From Thermohalobaculum sp039822785 (GTDB lineage: Bacteria; Pseudomonadota; Alphaproteobacteria; Rhodobacterales; Rhodobacteraceae), in assembly GCA_039822785.1 (NCBI GenBank), contig JBCBMO010000004.1, positions 434,001 through 498,000 of the forward strand: 64,000 bases of DNA. The letters are read 5' to 3'. A program made the position numbers and the translations under genes. Under the pieces are notes generated by a model. That model did not search any database. It was not told the origin of the DNA and saw only the letters and a program-made list of their open reading frames with translations. Positions 51,792 to 61,060 of this stretch are shown piece after piece; positions within the stretch are counted from its first letter, which is position 1; every line of letters begins with the position of its first letter.

Positions 51792-53888
51792 TTAGCGCTG
51801 CGGCGGTGCGGGGGGCGCGTTGTCGATGAACCGCCGCGCCGCCTGTGCCTGGCGGGGATCGGCCTCCAGCAGCGCGCGATAGCCTGCCTCCGCCAGATCC
51901 GGATCGCCGCCCCAGACGCCGGACTGGATGGCGAAGCGCAGCGCGCCCGCATCGCCATCGGCGGCCTCCATCACCCAGCGCGCATGCGGCACCATATCGG
52001 CGAAGCGCCCGGCAAGCTGTAGCGAGACCAGGAGGGAGAGCCGCGCATTGACCGAATTCGGGGTCTGCGCGACCGCCTGGCTGTGCAGCTCAATGGCCTT
52101 CGCGAAGGCGCCGGAGCGCCCCATGACCCGCCCCGCATCCAAGAGCTGGCCCTGGTTGTTCGCCGTCGTGCAGGCTGCCTCGATCTGGTCGAGGGCCGCT
52201 TGCTCGGCACTGCCGCGGCCTGCGGCCTCCAGCGCCTCCGCGCAGGCGGCGAAGGCGGTGCCGAGCGCGCGATGCACCGTCTCGGCATCCGCCGCCTCGC
52301 GCAGCGCCAGGAGCGCGGAGACATCGCCGATGGGCACGGCCTCGAAGCGCCCTTCGCCGCCGCCGACGGCGATGGCGACCAGGTCGCCCTCCGCATCCAC
52401 CAGGGCGCCGCCGCTCACGCCGGGCTGCATGCGCGCGCTGACGTGCAGCCGGCCGAGCGGGGCGTCGGCGGCGGGGCGCGCGAGCAGGGCTCCGGGCTCG
52501 AAGACCCGAATCTCCTGGCGCGCCACATCGGCGCCGATGGCATAGAACGGCGCGCTGCCCCTCTCGGCCACGTCCATCTGCAGCACCAGCCCGTCCTGCG
52601 GCAGGCCCTCGACCTCAAGCAGCGCGAGATCGCCGGCGTAGGCGGAGGCGACGACCCGCGCCGCCAGAGGGCCGCTGGGGGTGAAGACGGTGGCCTCCGC
52701 GCGGTCGGCCACCACGTGGCGGTTCGTCACCAGCAGCGAGGCGCCGATCCGGGTCGCGCTGCCCACCGGGTCGAAGCTGGAGATCGGAAAGACCGCCTGG
52801 CGCACGGCGCAGACCTCGGCCGGGTGGGGACAGTCCGGGTCTGTGCCCTCGGCCTGCGGTGGGCTCGTCTCCTCGACCGGGGCAATGGGGTCGGCGAAGG
52901 ACAGGGCGGCGCGGCGTTCGGCGCCCGCGCGCAGATAGACGACCTCCACCCCCGCCGTGCCCGGGGGGATCAGGGCCAGGGCCGCGATGGCGTCGCGGGG
53001 CTTCAGGATCCGGCGACCGGCGATGGCGACGATGATGTCGGCGACCTCGATCCCCGCCGCTGCCGCCGGGCCGTCGGGTTGCAGCCGGGCCACCGCCGCG
53101 CCGGGACGGTTTTGCATCTGGGCGCGGCCCGGGCGTGCCAGGCGCCACCCGGCGGAGACGTAATCGACCGTCCCCTCGGCCAGCAGTGCGTCGGTCACGC
53201 GGCTCAGCAGCGGCGCCGAGACCGCGAAGTTGATCCCGATGTCGGTATCGCCGCCCGAGGCGAAGATGGCGGACATCATGCCGATCAGGCGCCCCTCGGT
53301 ATCCACCAGCGCGCCGCCGGAGACACCGGGGTTCGCCGCGGCATCGGTCTGCACGAAATCCTCCACCGCGTTGAACCCCGCCTCGGTGATCCCGAGGGCG
53401 GAGACGACGCCGCAGGTCACCGACAGGCCCAGCCCGTAGGCGTTGCCGATGGCACAGGCCGGGTCGGCGAGGCCGGGCGTGGGGGCGATGGCGATGGGCG
53501 GCGGCGCGTCCTCGATCCGCAGCAGGGCGATGTCGCTGGCGGGATCCTGCGCGATCAGCCGTGCCGGGACGATCCGCCCGTCGACGAGGCGGACGTCGAT
53601 GCGCTCGGCGGGTTCGATCACATGCCAGGCGGTGGCGATCACGCCGCCCGGGCGGATGACGACGCCGCTCCCCTCAGGTGCGCTGCCTGGGGGCGCGCCG
53701 GCGCCGCCCTGGGGACGCTGGGGCCAGACCGGCAGGACGGAGACGACCGAGGGCAGCGCCTCAGCCGGGGAAGCCGCGGCCGGCGCCGGGCCAACCGCGA
53801 GGAAAGCGGCCAGAAGGGCAGCCGCGATCACCGTCCGGATCGCTCGCTCGGCCCGCGTCAGACTCGCTGTCAGGATGGCATGTCGCAT
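51792..53888 (-). CDS. Double-domain trypsin-like serine protease with PDZ
   Basis: 698 residues with a signal peptide (TVIAAALLAAFLAVGPAPAAA). Domain 1 (about 40-240) has triad His in IATAWHVIEP, Asp in PASDIALLRI and Ser in NPGVSGGALVD. A PDZ-like segment follows (GWRLARPGRAQ... GPAAAAGIEVADIIVAIAGR). Domain 2 (about 340-520) has a second intact triad: TNRHVVADR, AGDLALLE, QPGVSGGALVD. The C terminus is TPR-like. HtrA-related but duplicated; periplasmic quality control or stress proteolysis is likely. Confidence 0.87.
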   Translation of the reverse strand: MRHAILTASLTRAERAIRTVIAAALLAAFLAVGPAPAAASPAEALPSVVSVLPVWPQRPQGGAGAPPGSAPEGSGVVIRPGGVIATAWHVIEPAERIDVRLVDGRIVPARLIAQDPASDIALLRIEDAPPPIAIAPTPGLADPACAIGNAYGLGLSVTCGVVSALGITEAGFNAVEDFVQTDAAANPGVSGGALVDTEGRLIGMMSAIFASGGDTDIGINFAVSAPLLSRVTDALLAEGTVDYVSAGWRLARPGRAQMQNRPGAAVARLQPDGPAAAAGIEVADIIVAIAGRRILKPRDAIAALALIPPGTAGVEVVYLRAGAERRAALSFADPIAPVEETSPPQAEGTDPDCPHPAEVCAVRQAVFPISSFDPVGSATRIGASLLVTNRHVVADRAEATVFTPSGPLAARVVASAYAGDLALLEVEGLPQDGLVLQMDVAERGSAPFYAIGADVARQEIRVFEPGALLARPAADAPLGRLHVSARMQPGVSGGALVDAEGDLVAIAVGGGEGRFEAVPIGDVSALLALREAADAETVHRALGTAFAACAEALEAAGRGSAEQAALDQIEAACTTANNQGQLLDAGRVMGRSGAFAKAIELHSQAVAQTPNSVNARLSLLVSLQLAGRFADMVPHARWVMEAADGDAGALRFAIQSGVWGGDPDLAEAGYRALLEADPRQAQAARRFIDNAPPAPPQR

Positions 53889-53995
53889 GGCCCTGATCGT
53901 CTCCCCTGCTTTTTTCCAGACGCTCGCATCTCAGCGCGCCCTGGGACAAGGGGCGACGGTTCGGAACCGGTTAGCCGCCCCCAGGATCTGACGGA

Positions 53996-54769
53996 TCAGA
54001 GAACGGGGACGATGGCGCGCGTACCGGGCCGGGGTTCGGCGATGGCGAGGTCGACGCCGTAGACCGGGCAGAGGTGTTCTTCGCTGAGGACCGCCGCGGG
54101 CACATCTTCGATGACAATTCGTCCGGCCTGCATCAGGACCACGCGGTCGGCCATGGCCGAGGCCAGCGACAGATCGTGGAGGACCGCGAGCACGCCCGCC
54201 CCCTCCGCCGCCGCCTTGCGCGCGGCGCGCAGGACAGCGCCCTGGTGCGACAGATCCAGGCTCGCCGTGGGCTCATCGAGGAGCAGCCACCGCCCGGCCC
54301 CCAGCTGGCGGCCAGCGGCCATCTGCGCGAGCGCCCGCGCCATGTGCGCGCGATGGCGTTCGCCCCCCGACAGCCGGTCGATGGGCCGGCCCTGGAAGCC
54401 CGACAGCCCCACCATCGCCAGCGCCTGGTGCACGATCTGCCGGGCGTCGCGCGGTGGGATCGCCCGCGGTATCCCCAGCTCGACCAGCGCCTCGATCAGA
54501 AAGGGTGCCGCAGCACTCGGCGTCTGTTCGAGGACCGCGCGCCGACGGCCGAGGTCCGCGGCGCTGAGGCCCTCCATCGCATCGCCGTCGATGCAGACCG
54601 AGCCGGCGTCGGGCCTGATGGCACCCGACAGGCAGCCCAGCAGCGTGGACTTCCCCGCGCCGTTGGGGCCGATCAGCGCCGTCACGGTGCCGGGGCGCAA
54701 GGTCAGCGTCGCCTCCTGCAGCACCGTTTGGCCGGCCAAGGCCACGGTGACCGCCCGCGCCTCAAGCAT
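53996..54769 (-). CDS. hmuV: Haem ABC transporter ATP-binding protein HmuV
   Basis: 257-residue ATPase of the haem importer. Walker A GPNGAGKST, signature LSGGERHR, Walker B LLLDEPTASLD and the switch His in LAVLHDLSLA. Length and neighbours match HmuV. It overlaps the permease gene by 8 bases. Last gene of hmuS-T-U-V on the minus strand. Confidence 0.94.
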   Translation of the reverse strand: MLEARAVTVALAGQTVLQEATLTLRPGTVTALIGPNGAGKSTLLGCLSGAIRPDAGSVCIDGDAMEGLSAADLGRRRAVLEQTPSAAAPFLIEALVELGIPRAIPPRDARQIVHQALAMVGLSGFQGRPIDRLSGGERHRAHMARALAQMAAGRQLGAGRWLLLDEPTASLDLSHQGAVLRAARKAAAEGAGVLAVLHDLSLASAMADRVVLMQAGRIVIEDVPAAVLSEEHLCPVYGVDLAIAEPRPGTRAIVPVL

Positions 54770-55820
54770 GGCGTCGCATCCCTTGGCCCCGGATCAGTAG
54801 CCACAGGAAGAAGGGGCCGCCGATCAGACTGGTGGCGAGGCCAATGGGCGGTTCGGCCGGTGGCACGGCGAGGCGCACGGCAAGGTCTGCCGCCAGCACC
54901 AGGGCCACCCCTGTCAGCAGCGAGGCGGGCAGCAGCACGCCATGGCGCGGCCCCAGCGCCAGGCGCACCAGGTGCGGCGCCACCAGCCCGATGAACCCGA
55001 TGGGGCCCGCCGCCGCGGTGACCGCGCCGACCGCGATGGCAGTGGCCAGGGCGATGAGCAGCTTCGAGCGCTCCACGTCCAGGCCTGCGTGGAAGGCTGC
55101 CCGCTCGCCGAGCTGGAAGAGATCGAGATCCCGGGTGCGGGCCAGCATCATCGGCAGCGCTGCGAGGGTCAGCACGACCGCGGCGATGACCAGGGTCCAG
55201 CCCGCACCGCCGAGCGCGCCCATGGTCCAGAACGTGAGGTCTCGCAGCTGCTGGTCGTCGCTGATGTAGACCATGGCGCCGATGGCAGCGCCCGCGATGG
55301 CATTCACCGCCACGCCCGCTAGGATCAGCGTCGCGACCGAGGTCTCGCCGTGGCGCCGCGCGAGCGCAAAGACGAAAGCGATGACCACGCCTGCGCCGAC
55401 AAAGGCCGCAAACGGCAGCATGAAGGGCCGCAGATCCGCCGGAAGGCTGCCCGCCACGGCGCCTCCCAGCACGATGGTCATCACCGCGCCGAGGGAGGCG
55501 CCGCCGGTCACGCCGATCAGTCCAGGGTCCGCGAGCGGGTTGCGCAGCACCCCCTGAAGCGCCGCCCCTGAGACGGCGAGCGCCGCGCCGACAGCGATGC
55601 CGAGCGCAATCCTCGGCAGTCGGATCTCCCAGACGATGGCCTGCTCGACGGGGCCTGCCTGACCCAGCAGCGCCGCGATGACATCGCTCGGTGCTAGCGG
55701 CACCGGCCCCAGCGCCAGCCCGGCGATGGCGAGAGCGACGGTGATCACCGCGAGACCCCCGATGGCGAGGGCCTCGACCGCCATCGCGGGGCTGGCGACG
55801 GTCCGTTCCATCAGGCTCAA
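54762..55820 (-). CDS. hmuU: Haem ABC transporter permease HmuU (FecCD family)
   Basis: 352-residue BtuC/FecCD-type permease with ten or so helices, including GVTGGASLGAVMTIVLGGA, the QGVLRNPLADPGLIG motif (typical NPLADPGLLG) and the coupling region GAAFHAGLDVERSKLL (ERAAFHAGLD). Homodimer in the inner membrane; the HmuT start region overlaps its start by 4 bases. Confidence 0.94.
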   Translation of the reverse strand: MSLMERTVASPAMAVEALAIGGLAVITVALAIAGLALGPVPLAPSDVIAALLGQAGPVEQAIVWEIRLPRIALGIAVGAALAVSGAALQGVLRNPLADPGLIGVTGGASLGAVMTIVLGGAVAGSLPADLRPFMLPFAAFVGAGVVIAFVFALARRHGETSVATLILAGVAVNAIAGAAIGAMVYISDDQQLRDLTFWTMGALGGAGWTLVIAAVVLTLAALPMMLARTRDLDLFQLGERAAFHAGLDVERSKLLIALATAIAVGAVTAAAGPIGFIGLVAPHLVRLALGPRHGVLLPASLLTGVALVLAADLAVRLAVPPAEPPIGLATSLIGGPFFLWLLIRGQGMRRHA

Positions 55821-56698
55821 AGGCCGGAGGCGGCGGCACTCTCCGGATGGAGCGCGCGGGCGAGTTCGGCGACGGCCGCCGGCGTGCGAGGGCCGAAGCC
55901 GAGCAGGAGCATACCCTCCATCGTGACGGCCCGCCCGGCCTGGCCGGCAGGGGTCAGCGCGATCTCCGGCAGGGCGAGGATCTCCTCCTTGCCGCCCATG
56001 CGCTCGGCGTGTTGCTCCATCATCAGGATCACATCCGGCGCCGTGGCCAGGATCGCCTCGCGGCTCATGGGCTTGTAGCCCTCGATGCCCGCACCGACGT
56101 TGGTGGCGCCGGCCAGCGTGATCATCTCATGCGCCGTCGTGCCCGTGCCCCCCACCAGCGGCGAGCCGCCGCGGATCGACAGGATGAACAGGACGCGCGG
56201 GCTGTCGGACAGCGCGGCGACCTTGTCGCCGACCGCCCTGAGATCGGTGGTGAAGGCCTCGGCGAGGGCCGCGGCCTCCTCGCGCCGCCCGATCGCTTCG
56301 CCCACAAAGGTGATCTTCTCGGCGATATCCGCCGCCGTCTCGGTCTCGGGGGCGCGGGCGATGCGCACGCCGGCGGCGGCGAGCTGCTCCATCGCCACGT
56401 CGGGCCCGGCGTCATGGGCCGCCAGCAGCAGATCCGGGCTCAGCGACAGCACCCCCTCCGGCGAAAGGCGCCGGACATAGCCGATCTGCTCACGCTCCGC
56501 CGCGCCCGCGGGATAGTTCGAGGTCTGATCGACACCGATCACCCGGTCGCCGGCGCCGAGGGCGAAGACGATCTCGGTCAGATCGCCGCCGGCCACCACG
56601 ATGCGCTGCGGTTCGTCCTGTGCCCGGGCGGGAAGGGCAGCGGTGATAGCGATGAGGCCGAGCCCCAGCAGGGCCTGCCGCCGCCGACGATCCATCAT
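55817..56698 (-). CDS. hmuT: Haemin-binding periplasmic protein HmuT
   Basis: 293 residues. The signal peptide is basic (MMDRRRRQALLGLG, AQ at the end: ALPARAQ), with an RR pattern. The family block RIVVAGGDLTEIVFALGAGDRVIGVDQTS is followed by GYVRRLSPEGVLSLSPDLLLA and the C-terminal GFGPRTPAAVAELARALHP. Binds haem and delivers it to HmuUV. ATG 56698 overlaps the hmuS stop; an alternative ATG is 3 bases later. Confidence 0.93.
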   Translation of the reverse strand: MMDRRRRQALLGLGLIAITAALPARAQDEPQRIVVAGGDLTEIVFALGAGDRVIGVDQTSNYPAGAAEREQIGYVRRLSPEGVLSLSPDLLLAAHDAGPDVAMEQLAAAGVRIARAPETETAADIAEKITFVGEAIGRREEAAALAEAFTTDLRAVGDKVAALSDSPRVLFILSIRGGSPLVGGTGTTAHEMITLAGATNVGAGIEGYKPMSREAILATAPDVILMMEQHAERMGGKEEILALPEIALTPAGQAGRAVTMEGMLLLGFGPRTPAAVAELARALHPESAAASGL

Positions 56699-57702
56699 TG
56701 CGCCACCTCCGCCGCGGCCTGTTCCACGATATCGCGCCATGCCGGGTTCTCCTGCTCGCCCGGCGGTCGGGCGCCGAAGAGCTGACACACCTGGGTGCCT
56801 GCCGTGTCGAAGACCTCGATCGAGGTGATGCGGCCACGCAGCTTGGTGGGCTTGATCACGACCCAACAGCGGGCGATCCGCGCTGCGTCCAGGCTCAGGG
56901 TGAAGCCGTCGCCGCGTATGCGCGTGGGCTCCGCCTGGCCCGGGGTCAGGGTGACCGGTCCCGTGTAGATCTGCAGACAGCCGCGGCTGCCGACGAAGCA
57001 CATGATCTGCACCCCCGCACGCTCGGCCGCCCAGAACACGGTACGCAGGATCGTCGGCGGCACCTCGACGGCGAAGTCGGCACCGCCCAGGCGCAGCGCC
57101 TGCTCCCGCCCCACGCCGAAGCGGCGCAGGATGCCGTAGAAGTCGTGGGTGTGATCGAGCGTGGCCCAAGCGCTGCGCAGCCCGGCGACATCGATTTCGG
57201 CATCCGGTGTCTCGGGGGCGGGGGGCGCATGGGGGGCGAAGGTCGGCACCGCGCTGTCCGGCGCGCGATGGGCGCCGATCACGCGCTCCCAAGCCTCCCG
57301 ATCCGTCATCGCGGTGGTCGAGATATCGACGACAGGCTCGCCCGCCCCGTCCACGACGCGCAGCAGACCCTCGCCGCTTGCGCCGGTCAGGCCATAGGCG
57401 GCGTGCCAGTGATTGAGGAAGAGGCGCAGATCGATCTTGCCCACGACCTGGCCCATGGCGCCATGGGCCGCGACCTCGCCGATGGGACCGGTGGTCTCGT
57501 GAACGGCAGCGGCGTTGACGACGCGGGTCGTCACGGGACCCGCCGCGCGCAGGGCATCGAGCAAGGGGACAAACTCGGTCGTCCGCGCTCCGAGCCGGGT
57601 GACCTCTGCGCCGACGGCATCTTCAAGCGCAGCGCCCGCGCTGGCCTCAGCAACCGGTCGCTCGAGCGGCATGGCCTCGGCGCTCTCCTGTATTGGCGGC
57701 AT
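56695..57702 (-). CDS. hmuS: Haemin-degrading/transfer factor HmuS
   Basis: Cytoplasmic haem-handling protein, 335 residues with two repeats of the HemS fold. Features include IDLRLFLNHWHAAYGLT, GRFGVGREQAL-like region, AERAGVQIMCFVGSRGCLQIYTGPV and the second-half WVVIKPTKLRGRITSIEVFD. The ATG at 57702 is preferred: GAGGGAGA lies 7 bases upstream, while earlier starts at 57753 and 57777 lack one. First gene of the hmu operon. No TonB receptor gene precedes it. Confidence 0.88.
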   Translation of the reverse strand: MPPIQESAEAMPLERPVAEASAGAALEDAVGAEVTRLGARTTEFVPLLDALRAAGPVTTRVVNAAAVHETTGPIGEVAAHGAMGQVVGKIDLRLFLNHWHAAYGLTGASGEGLLRVVDGAGEPVVDISTTAMTDREAWERVIGAHRAPDSAVPTFAPHAPPAPETPDAEIDVAGLRSAWATLDHTHDFYGILRRFGVGREQALRLGGADFAVEVPPTILRTVFWAAERAGVQIMCFVGSRGCLQIYTGPVTLTPGQAEPTRIRGDGFTLSLDAARIARCWVVIKPTKLRGRITSIEVFDTAGTQVCQLFGARPPGEQENPAWRDIVEQAAAEVAQ

Positions 57703-57797
57703 TCTGCGTCTCCCTCGCTCTGCGGCGGTCCAAGGGTCCCTCTGGAGTTTCATCCGCCAGGCACCGGGGCAGGGCACCGCGCGGCACGCCTTGCCAA

Positions 57798-57824
57798 TTG
57801 ACTAATCCTTATTTTTCCAGTCAA
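57798..57824. promoter_or_regulatory. Inverted repeat between hmuS and the CPCC gene
   Basis: TTGACT (57798-57803) and AGTCAA (57819-57824) around a 15-base AT-rich centre, in the AT-rich gap between divergent genes. Iron-responsive sites of Rhodobacterales occur in such positions upstream of haem uptake genes, but I could not match a known consensus with certainty. Confidence 0.45.
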
Positions 57825-57893
57825 GTATTTTGACCCAGCTCGCCGTCAAGGTCATCGCCCGGTTCATCGCATGAACGACCTGAGGAGTGCGCC

Positions 57894-58379
57894 GTGGCGA
57901 GCAATGACCCTGGATCGCGGGAGACCGTGTCGACCAGCGACAGGATGGTGGATCATCCATTCGATGCGCCCGAACGCGCGGTGCTAGACATCGCGCGACG
58001 GTTCTTCGGGACCTTCGCAACGCCGCAGGACCATGCTTGGATCAGCGCCTTCGCCTCGGCCCAGCAGTCCTTTGGCGGCCATGGCCCCGCGATCGCCATG
58101 AGGACTGTGACGGCGATCCAGGCGCTGCGGGCCAGCCGGACGGCGGCCTTCAGCTTCATCAACCCCGACTGCCCCTGCTGCCGCCACCGCATCGTGACGG
58201 AGGAACGCTACTTCCTCGCGATCTTGCACGCCGTGCGTCGCGGCCGGCGCTCCGACGCCGTGCTGAACGCGATCTTCGTATGCGGTGGGGAAGATTACGA
58301 TCTGCTCGTCGCGGCCATGGAGCGGGTGGCGGCGGCGATGCCGGTGATCGACGCAGGGGTCGCGCAACCCGTGGACTGA
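57894..58379 (+). CDS. Hypothetical protein with CPCC motif
   Basis: 161 residues, GTG start at 57894. Mostly helical, with a cysteine cluster NPDCPCCRHRIVTEE near residue 95 and another cysteine at FVCGGEDYD. The pair-of-cysteines element suggests zinc, iron-sulfur or haem binding. It is divergent from hmuS and shares an AT-rich promoter region with it, so it may be an iron-responsive companion. I recognise no named family. Confidence 0.7.
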   Translation: MASNDPGSRETVSTSDRMVDHPFDAPERAVLDIARRFFGTFATPQDHAWISAFASAQQSFGGHGPAIAMRTVTAIQALRASRTAAFSFINPDCPCCRHRIVTEERYFLAILHAVRRGRRSDAVLNAIFVCGGEDYDLLVAAMERVAAAMPVIDAGVAQPVD

Positions 58380-58420
58380 CGCCGCCGCAGGCCCTCCGCG
58401 CTTGTCCGGCAGGCCGCTCG

Positions 58421-59353
58421 CTAGAGGAAGATCTCGGGGCGCTCCTGCTGGATCTGGGCCACCAAGGGTTGGGTGCGGGCGCGGATATAGTCGATCTCGG
58501 TGGCACTGAGCACTTTGGACCAATAGGTGTTCACGGCCCCAAGATCGCGGTCCTTCACGTGGGTCTGTCCAGCGCGCGGAACGGCATCGGCCTTGCTCTC
58601 GGTGCCGCCAAAGGCCGCGGTCAGCCTGCGCTCCACCCGGTCTGTCCACTCCAGACCGCAGAAGGCGAAGACGCGCCGATAGGTGCCCACCGGGTCCGCC
58701 ACCACGTCGTCGAGGTCGAGAAAGCGCAGGTACCTGCCGCTACGCGCCTGCTCCAGCAGTTCGGTGTAGGCGAGCGCCCAGAAGTCCGCGCCGCGAAAGG
58801 CCGCGTCGCGTTGATCGCCCGCGGTCTCGAAGCTGTCGCGCCCCAGGGCCGCGGCGATCTCGGTCGCGGACCAGCGCCAGTTGAGGCGCTTGAAGCTGGC
58901 GGCCACGGCCTCCGGCGGGCGGTAGCAGGCGACGACCGGAGCCTGCCGAAAGCACTGCAGCTGCTGCAGCGAGAAGGTCATGAAGGGGTCCTTCCACACG
59001 ATCGTCTGCAGCGCCGGTGTAAGCCGCGCCTTCCACAGCGACCATGTCGTGCGCCCCCCGATCAGCCGCTTCAACAGTTGCCGATGCGGCGCCTCGTTCG
59101 GAAAGGCGCCGGTCTTCAGCCGCAGGCGGAGCGCCTTCACATCCGCCTCGATGGCCCGCAGGGTCGCCAGCTCCTCGCCGCCGTCCGAGAGAAAGTCGAA
59201 ATAGCGGCGCACCCGCCGGTCGCCGGTGTGGAAATTGGTGGGCTCATGCAGCGTCGCGGTATGCGGGGCGGTGCCGAGCACCTCTCCCACCGCCGTGGTG
59301 CCCGAGCGGGGCGGCCCGACGACGAGGACGAGGCGGCGGTCGCTTGGCGTCAT
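58421..59353 (-). CDS. Sulfotransferase family protein
   Basis: 310 residues. The PAPS-binding 5'-phosphosulfate loop VVGPPRSGTTAVGEVLG is at the N terminus, and a 3'-phosphate region LQCFRQAPVVACYRPPEAVAASF follows. Sulfotransferases of this type often sulfate surface polysaccharides or lipids. It lies next to an O-antigen-ligase-like gene, in keeping with that. Substrate not predictable. Confidence 0.87.
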   Translation of the reverse strand: MTPSDRRLVLVVGPPRSGTTAVGEVLGTAPHTATLHEPTNFHTGDRRVRRYFDFLSDGGEELATLRAIEADVKALRLRLKTGAFPNEAPHRQLLKRLIGGRTTWSLWKARLTPALQTIVWKDPFMTFSLQQLQCFRQAPVVACYRPPEAVAASFKRLNWRWSATEIAAALGRDSFETAGDQRDAAFRGADFWALAYTELLEQARSGRYLRFLDLDDVVADPVGTYRRVFAFCGLEWTDRVERRLTAAFGGTESKADAVPRAGQTHVKDRDLGAVNTYWSKVLSATEIDYIRARTQPLVAQIQQERPEIFL

Positions 59354-59440
59354 CGCAGGGTCCTTTCGTCTTGGCGCATGGCCTGGGCGGCGTTGCCACC
59401 GCGCGCCCGTCGTGGCGCGGCAGCGGGGCTGCGGCGGGGG

Positions 59441-60973
59441 TCAGACGGTGGCGCTGGCATGGTCGCGGTCGTTCTGCGCGGTCCGCAGGAAGGCGGGGCG
59501 GGGCGGGGCTGCGGCGGCGCCCTGCCGGCCTAGCGAGCCGATGGCGATCGCCGCGAAGATCAGGATGGCGAAGTCAGGATAGGCGTTGAAGGCACTGATC
59601 AGGGCGACCGAGCCACTGACCAGCCCCGCCGCCTGTGCGCCTGCGCGATCGGGCACGAGCGCTGGCGGGATGGCCCGGCGGTGCCGGGTGGTGAAGGCCA
59701 TGACCAGGAAGACGACCATCAAGGTGAGGCCGATGATGCCCGTCGACGCCGCGATCGCGACGGTCCAGCCGTTCGCCCTGACCGAGCCGATGCCCGCGCC
59801 GAGGCCGTAGGTATCCCAAAGCACGCCGAGCCCGTGGCTTGCGAGCGCCCCGCGTTCCAGCCCGGATGCGCTCGAGCCCTTGGAAAAGATGAGCCTGTCC
59901 AGGATCTCCAGCACTTGGTCGGCGCCGATCACCACGGTGACCAGCGTGACCGCAACCAGGCTCGCGAGCACGGCGGCGAGGACCGTGCCCACCGCTCGCT
60001 CCTGCGGCATCGGCACCGCGAGGCGCCGCAGCCGGCGCACCGCAATGAACAAGCCCAACACGAGCAATCCGAAGATCGCCGTCGAGGAGAGGGCGACTGC
60101 GGCCAGCAGCAGGTTGGCGATGCCGAGGGAAAGATCGCGATGGTCCTGGGCGTCGTAGCCGCGCACCAGAAAGAACGCGCCGATCACAGCGCTGTAGGCG
60201 CCGAAGGGTGCGGCCTCCGAAAAGCCACCGATGACCCGCGGGACGCCCGCGACCGTATGCTCGTTGTGGAGCACGTAGCTCGCGGTGCGCACGATCTCCA
60301 GCACGGCATCCAGCGCGGCGGCGTCCAGCAGGGCGAGGAGGATGTTGATGCCAGCCGCCCAGCGCAGCGCGGTGACGACTGGCGCAATGCCACGGCGTCG
60401 GATCAGGTCGGCCAGCGCGATGAAGAACGCGGTCGACAGGAGCATATAGGCGGTCTGGGAGATGTTGCTGGCGCTCGGGCGCAACTCGACGAGGCCCGAG
60501 GGGAAGAAGGGGCTGATCCGGGCGCCTATGTGCCCGCGGCTCATGCTGAAGACCATGAGCTCTCCGCTGAAGAGCCGCACCAGGACGATCGCCGAGAAGA
60601 CACCCCAGAGGGAGAAGAGGATGAGCGGGATCGCGGCGCTTGGCAGCTGCAGCCCCGTCGGCGCCGGGCGTGCCACGCGCATGGCCAGCGCAAGGGCGAT
60701 CGCGCCGGCGGCGAAGAGCTGGGCGACCGGAGGGGTAAAACCGCCGATGGGCACTTTGATTGCCGCGAGCATGCCGAGCGGCATCACCACCACCGCCGCC
60801 AACAGTGCCCGGTCGCCATCGCGCAGGGCGACGAGCAGCCAGATGCCGAGGGCCAGCAGCCCGGCGGGGTAGAGTTCCAAAGCGTCGGCCTCCGCGCTTA
60901 TCGCGATGGCGCCGGACAAGGCGCCGGGTGACGTAACGACTCTGACGTGTTCAGGTATACCGCATTGCACCAT
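59441..60973 (-). CDS. Membrane protein, O-antigen ligase/polymerase-like
   Basis: About 510 residues with 11-12 hydrophobic helices and a long soluble loop (ISPFFPSGLVELRPSASNISQTAY region) typical of the Wzy/WaaL superfamily. Charged loop motifs include GGFSEAAPFGAYSAV and SGLERGALASHGLGVLWDTYGLGAGIGSVRANG, which resemble O-antigen polymerases. The start is uncertain: ATG 60973 is used, but no strong ribosome-binding site is seen and the frame stays open farther upstream. Probably works with the sulfotransferase and the glycosidase next door on an exopolysaccharide. Confidence 0.75.
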   Translation of the reverse strand: MVQCGIPEHVRVVTSPGALSGAIAISAEADALELYPAGLLALGIWLLVALRDGDRALLAAVVVMPLGMLAAIKVPIGGFTPPVAQLFAAGAIALALAMRVARPAPTGLQLPSAAIPLILFSLWGVFSAIVLVRLFSGELMVFSMSRGHIGARISPFFPSGLVELRPSASNISQTAYMLLSTAFFIALADLIRRRGIAPVVTALRWAAGINILLALLDAAALDAVLEIVRTASYVLHNEHTVAGVPRVIGGFSEAAPFGAYSAVIGAFFLVRGYDAQDHRDLSLGIANLLLAAVALSSTAIFGLLVLGLFIAVRRLRRLAVPMPQERAVGTVLAAVLASLVAVTLVTVVIGADQVLEILDRLIFSKGSSASGLERGALASHGLGVLWDTYGLGAGIGSVRANGWTVAIAASTGIIGLTLMVVFLVMAFTTRHRRAIPPALVPDRAGAQAAGLVSGSVALISAFNAYPDFAILIFAAIAIGSLGRQGAAAAPPRPAFLRTAQNDRDHASATV

Positions 60974-61060
60974 ATACGCGAGCCCTGACGCATCGCCGGC
61001 GTGTTCGGTGCCATGGCACGGAGCCGGGGCAGCCTCAGCATGGTCCTTGGGGAGGGCTGG

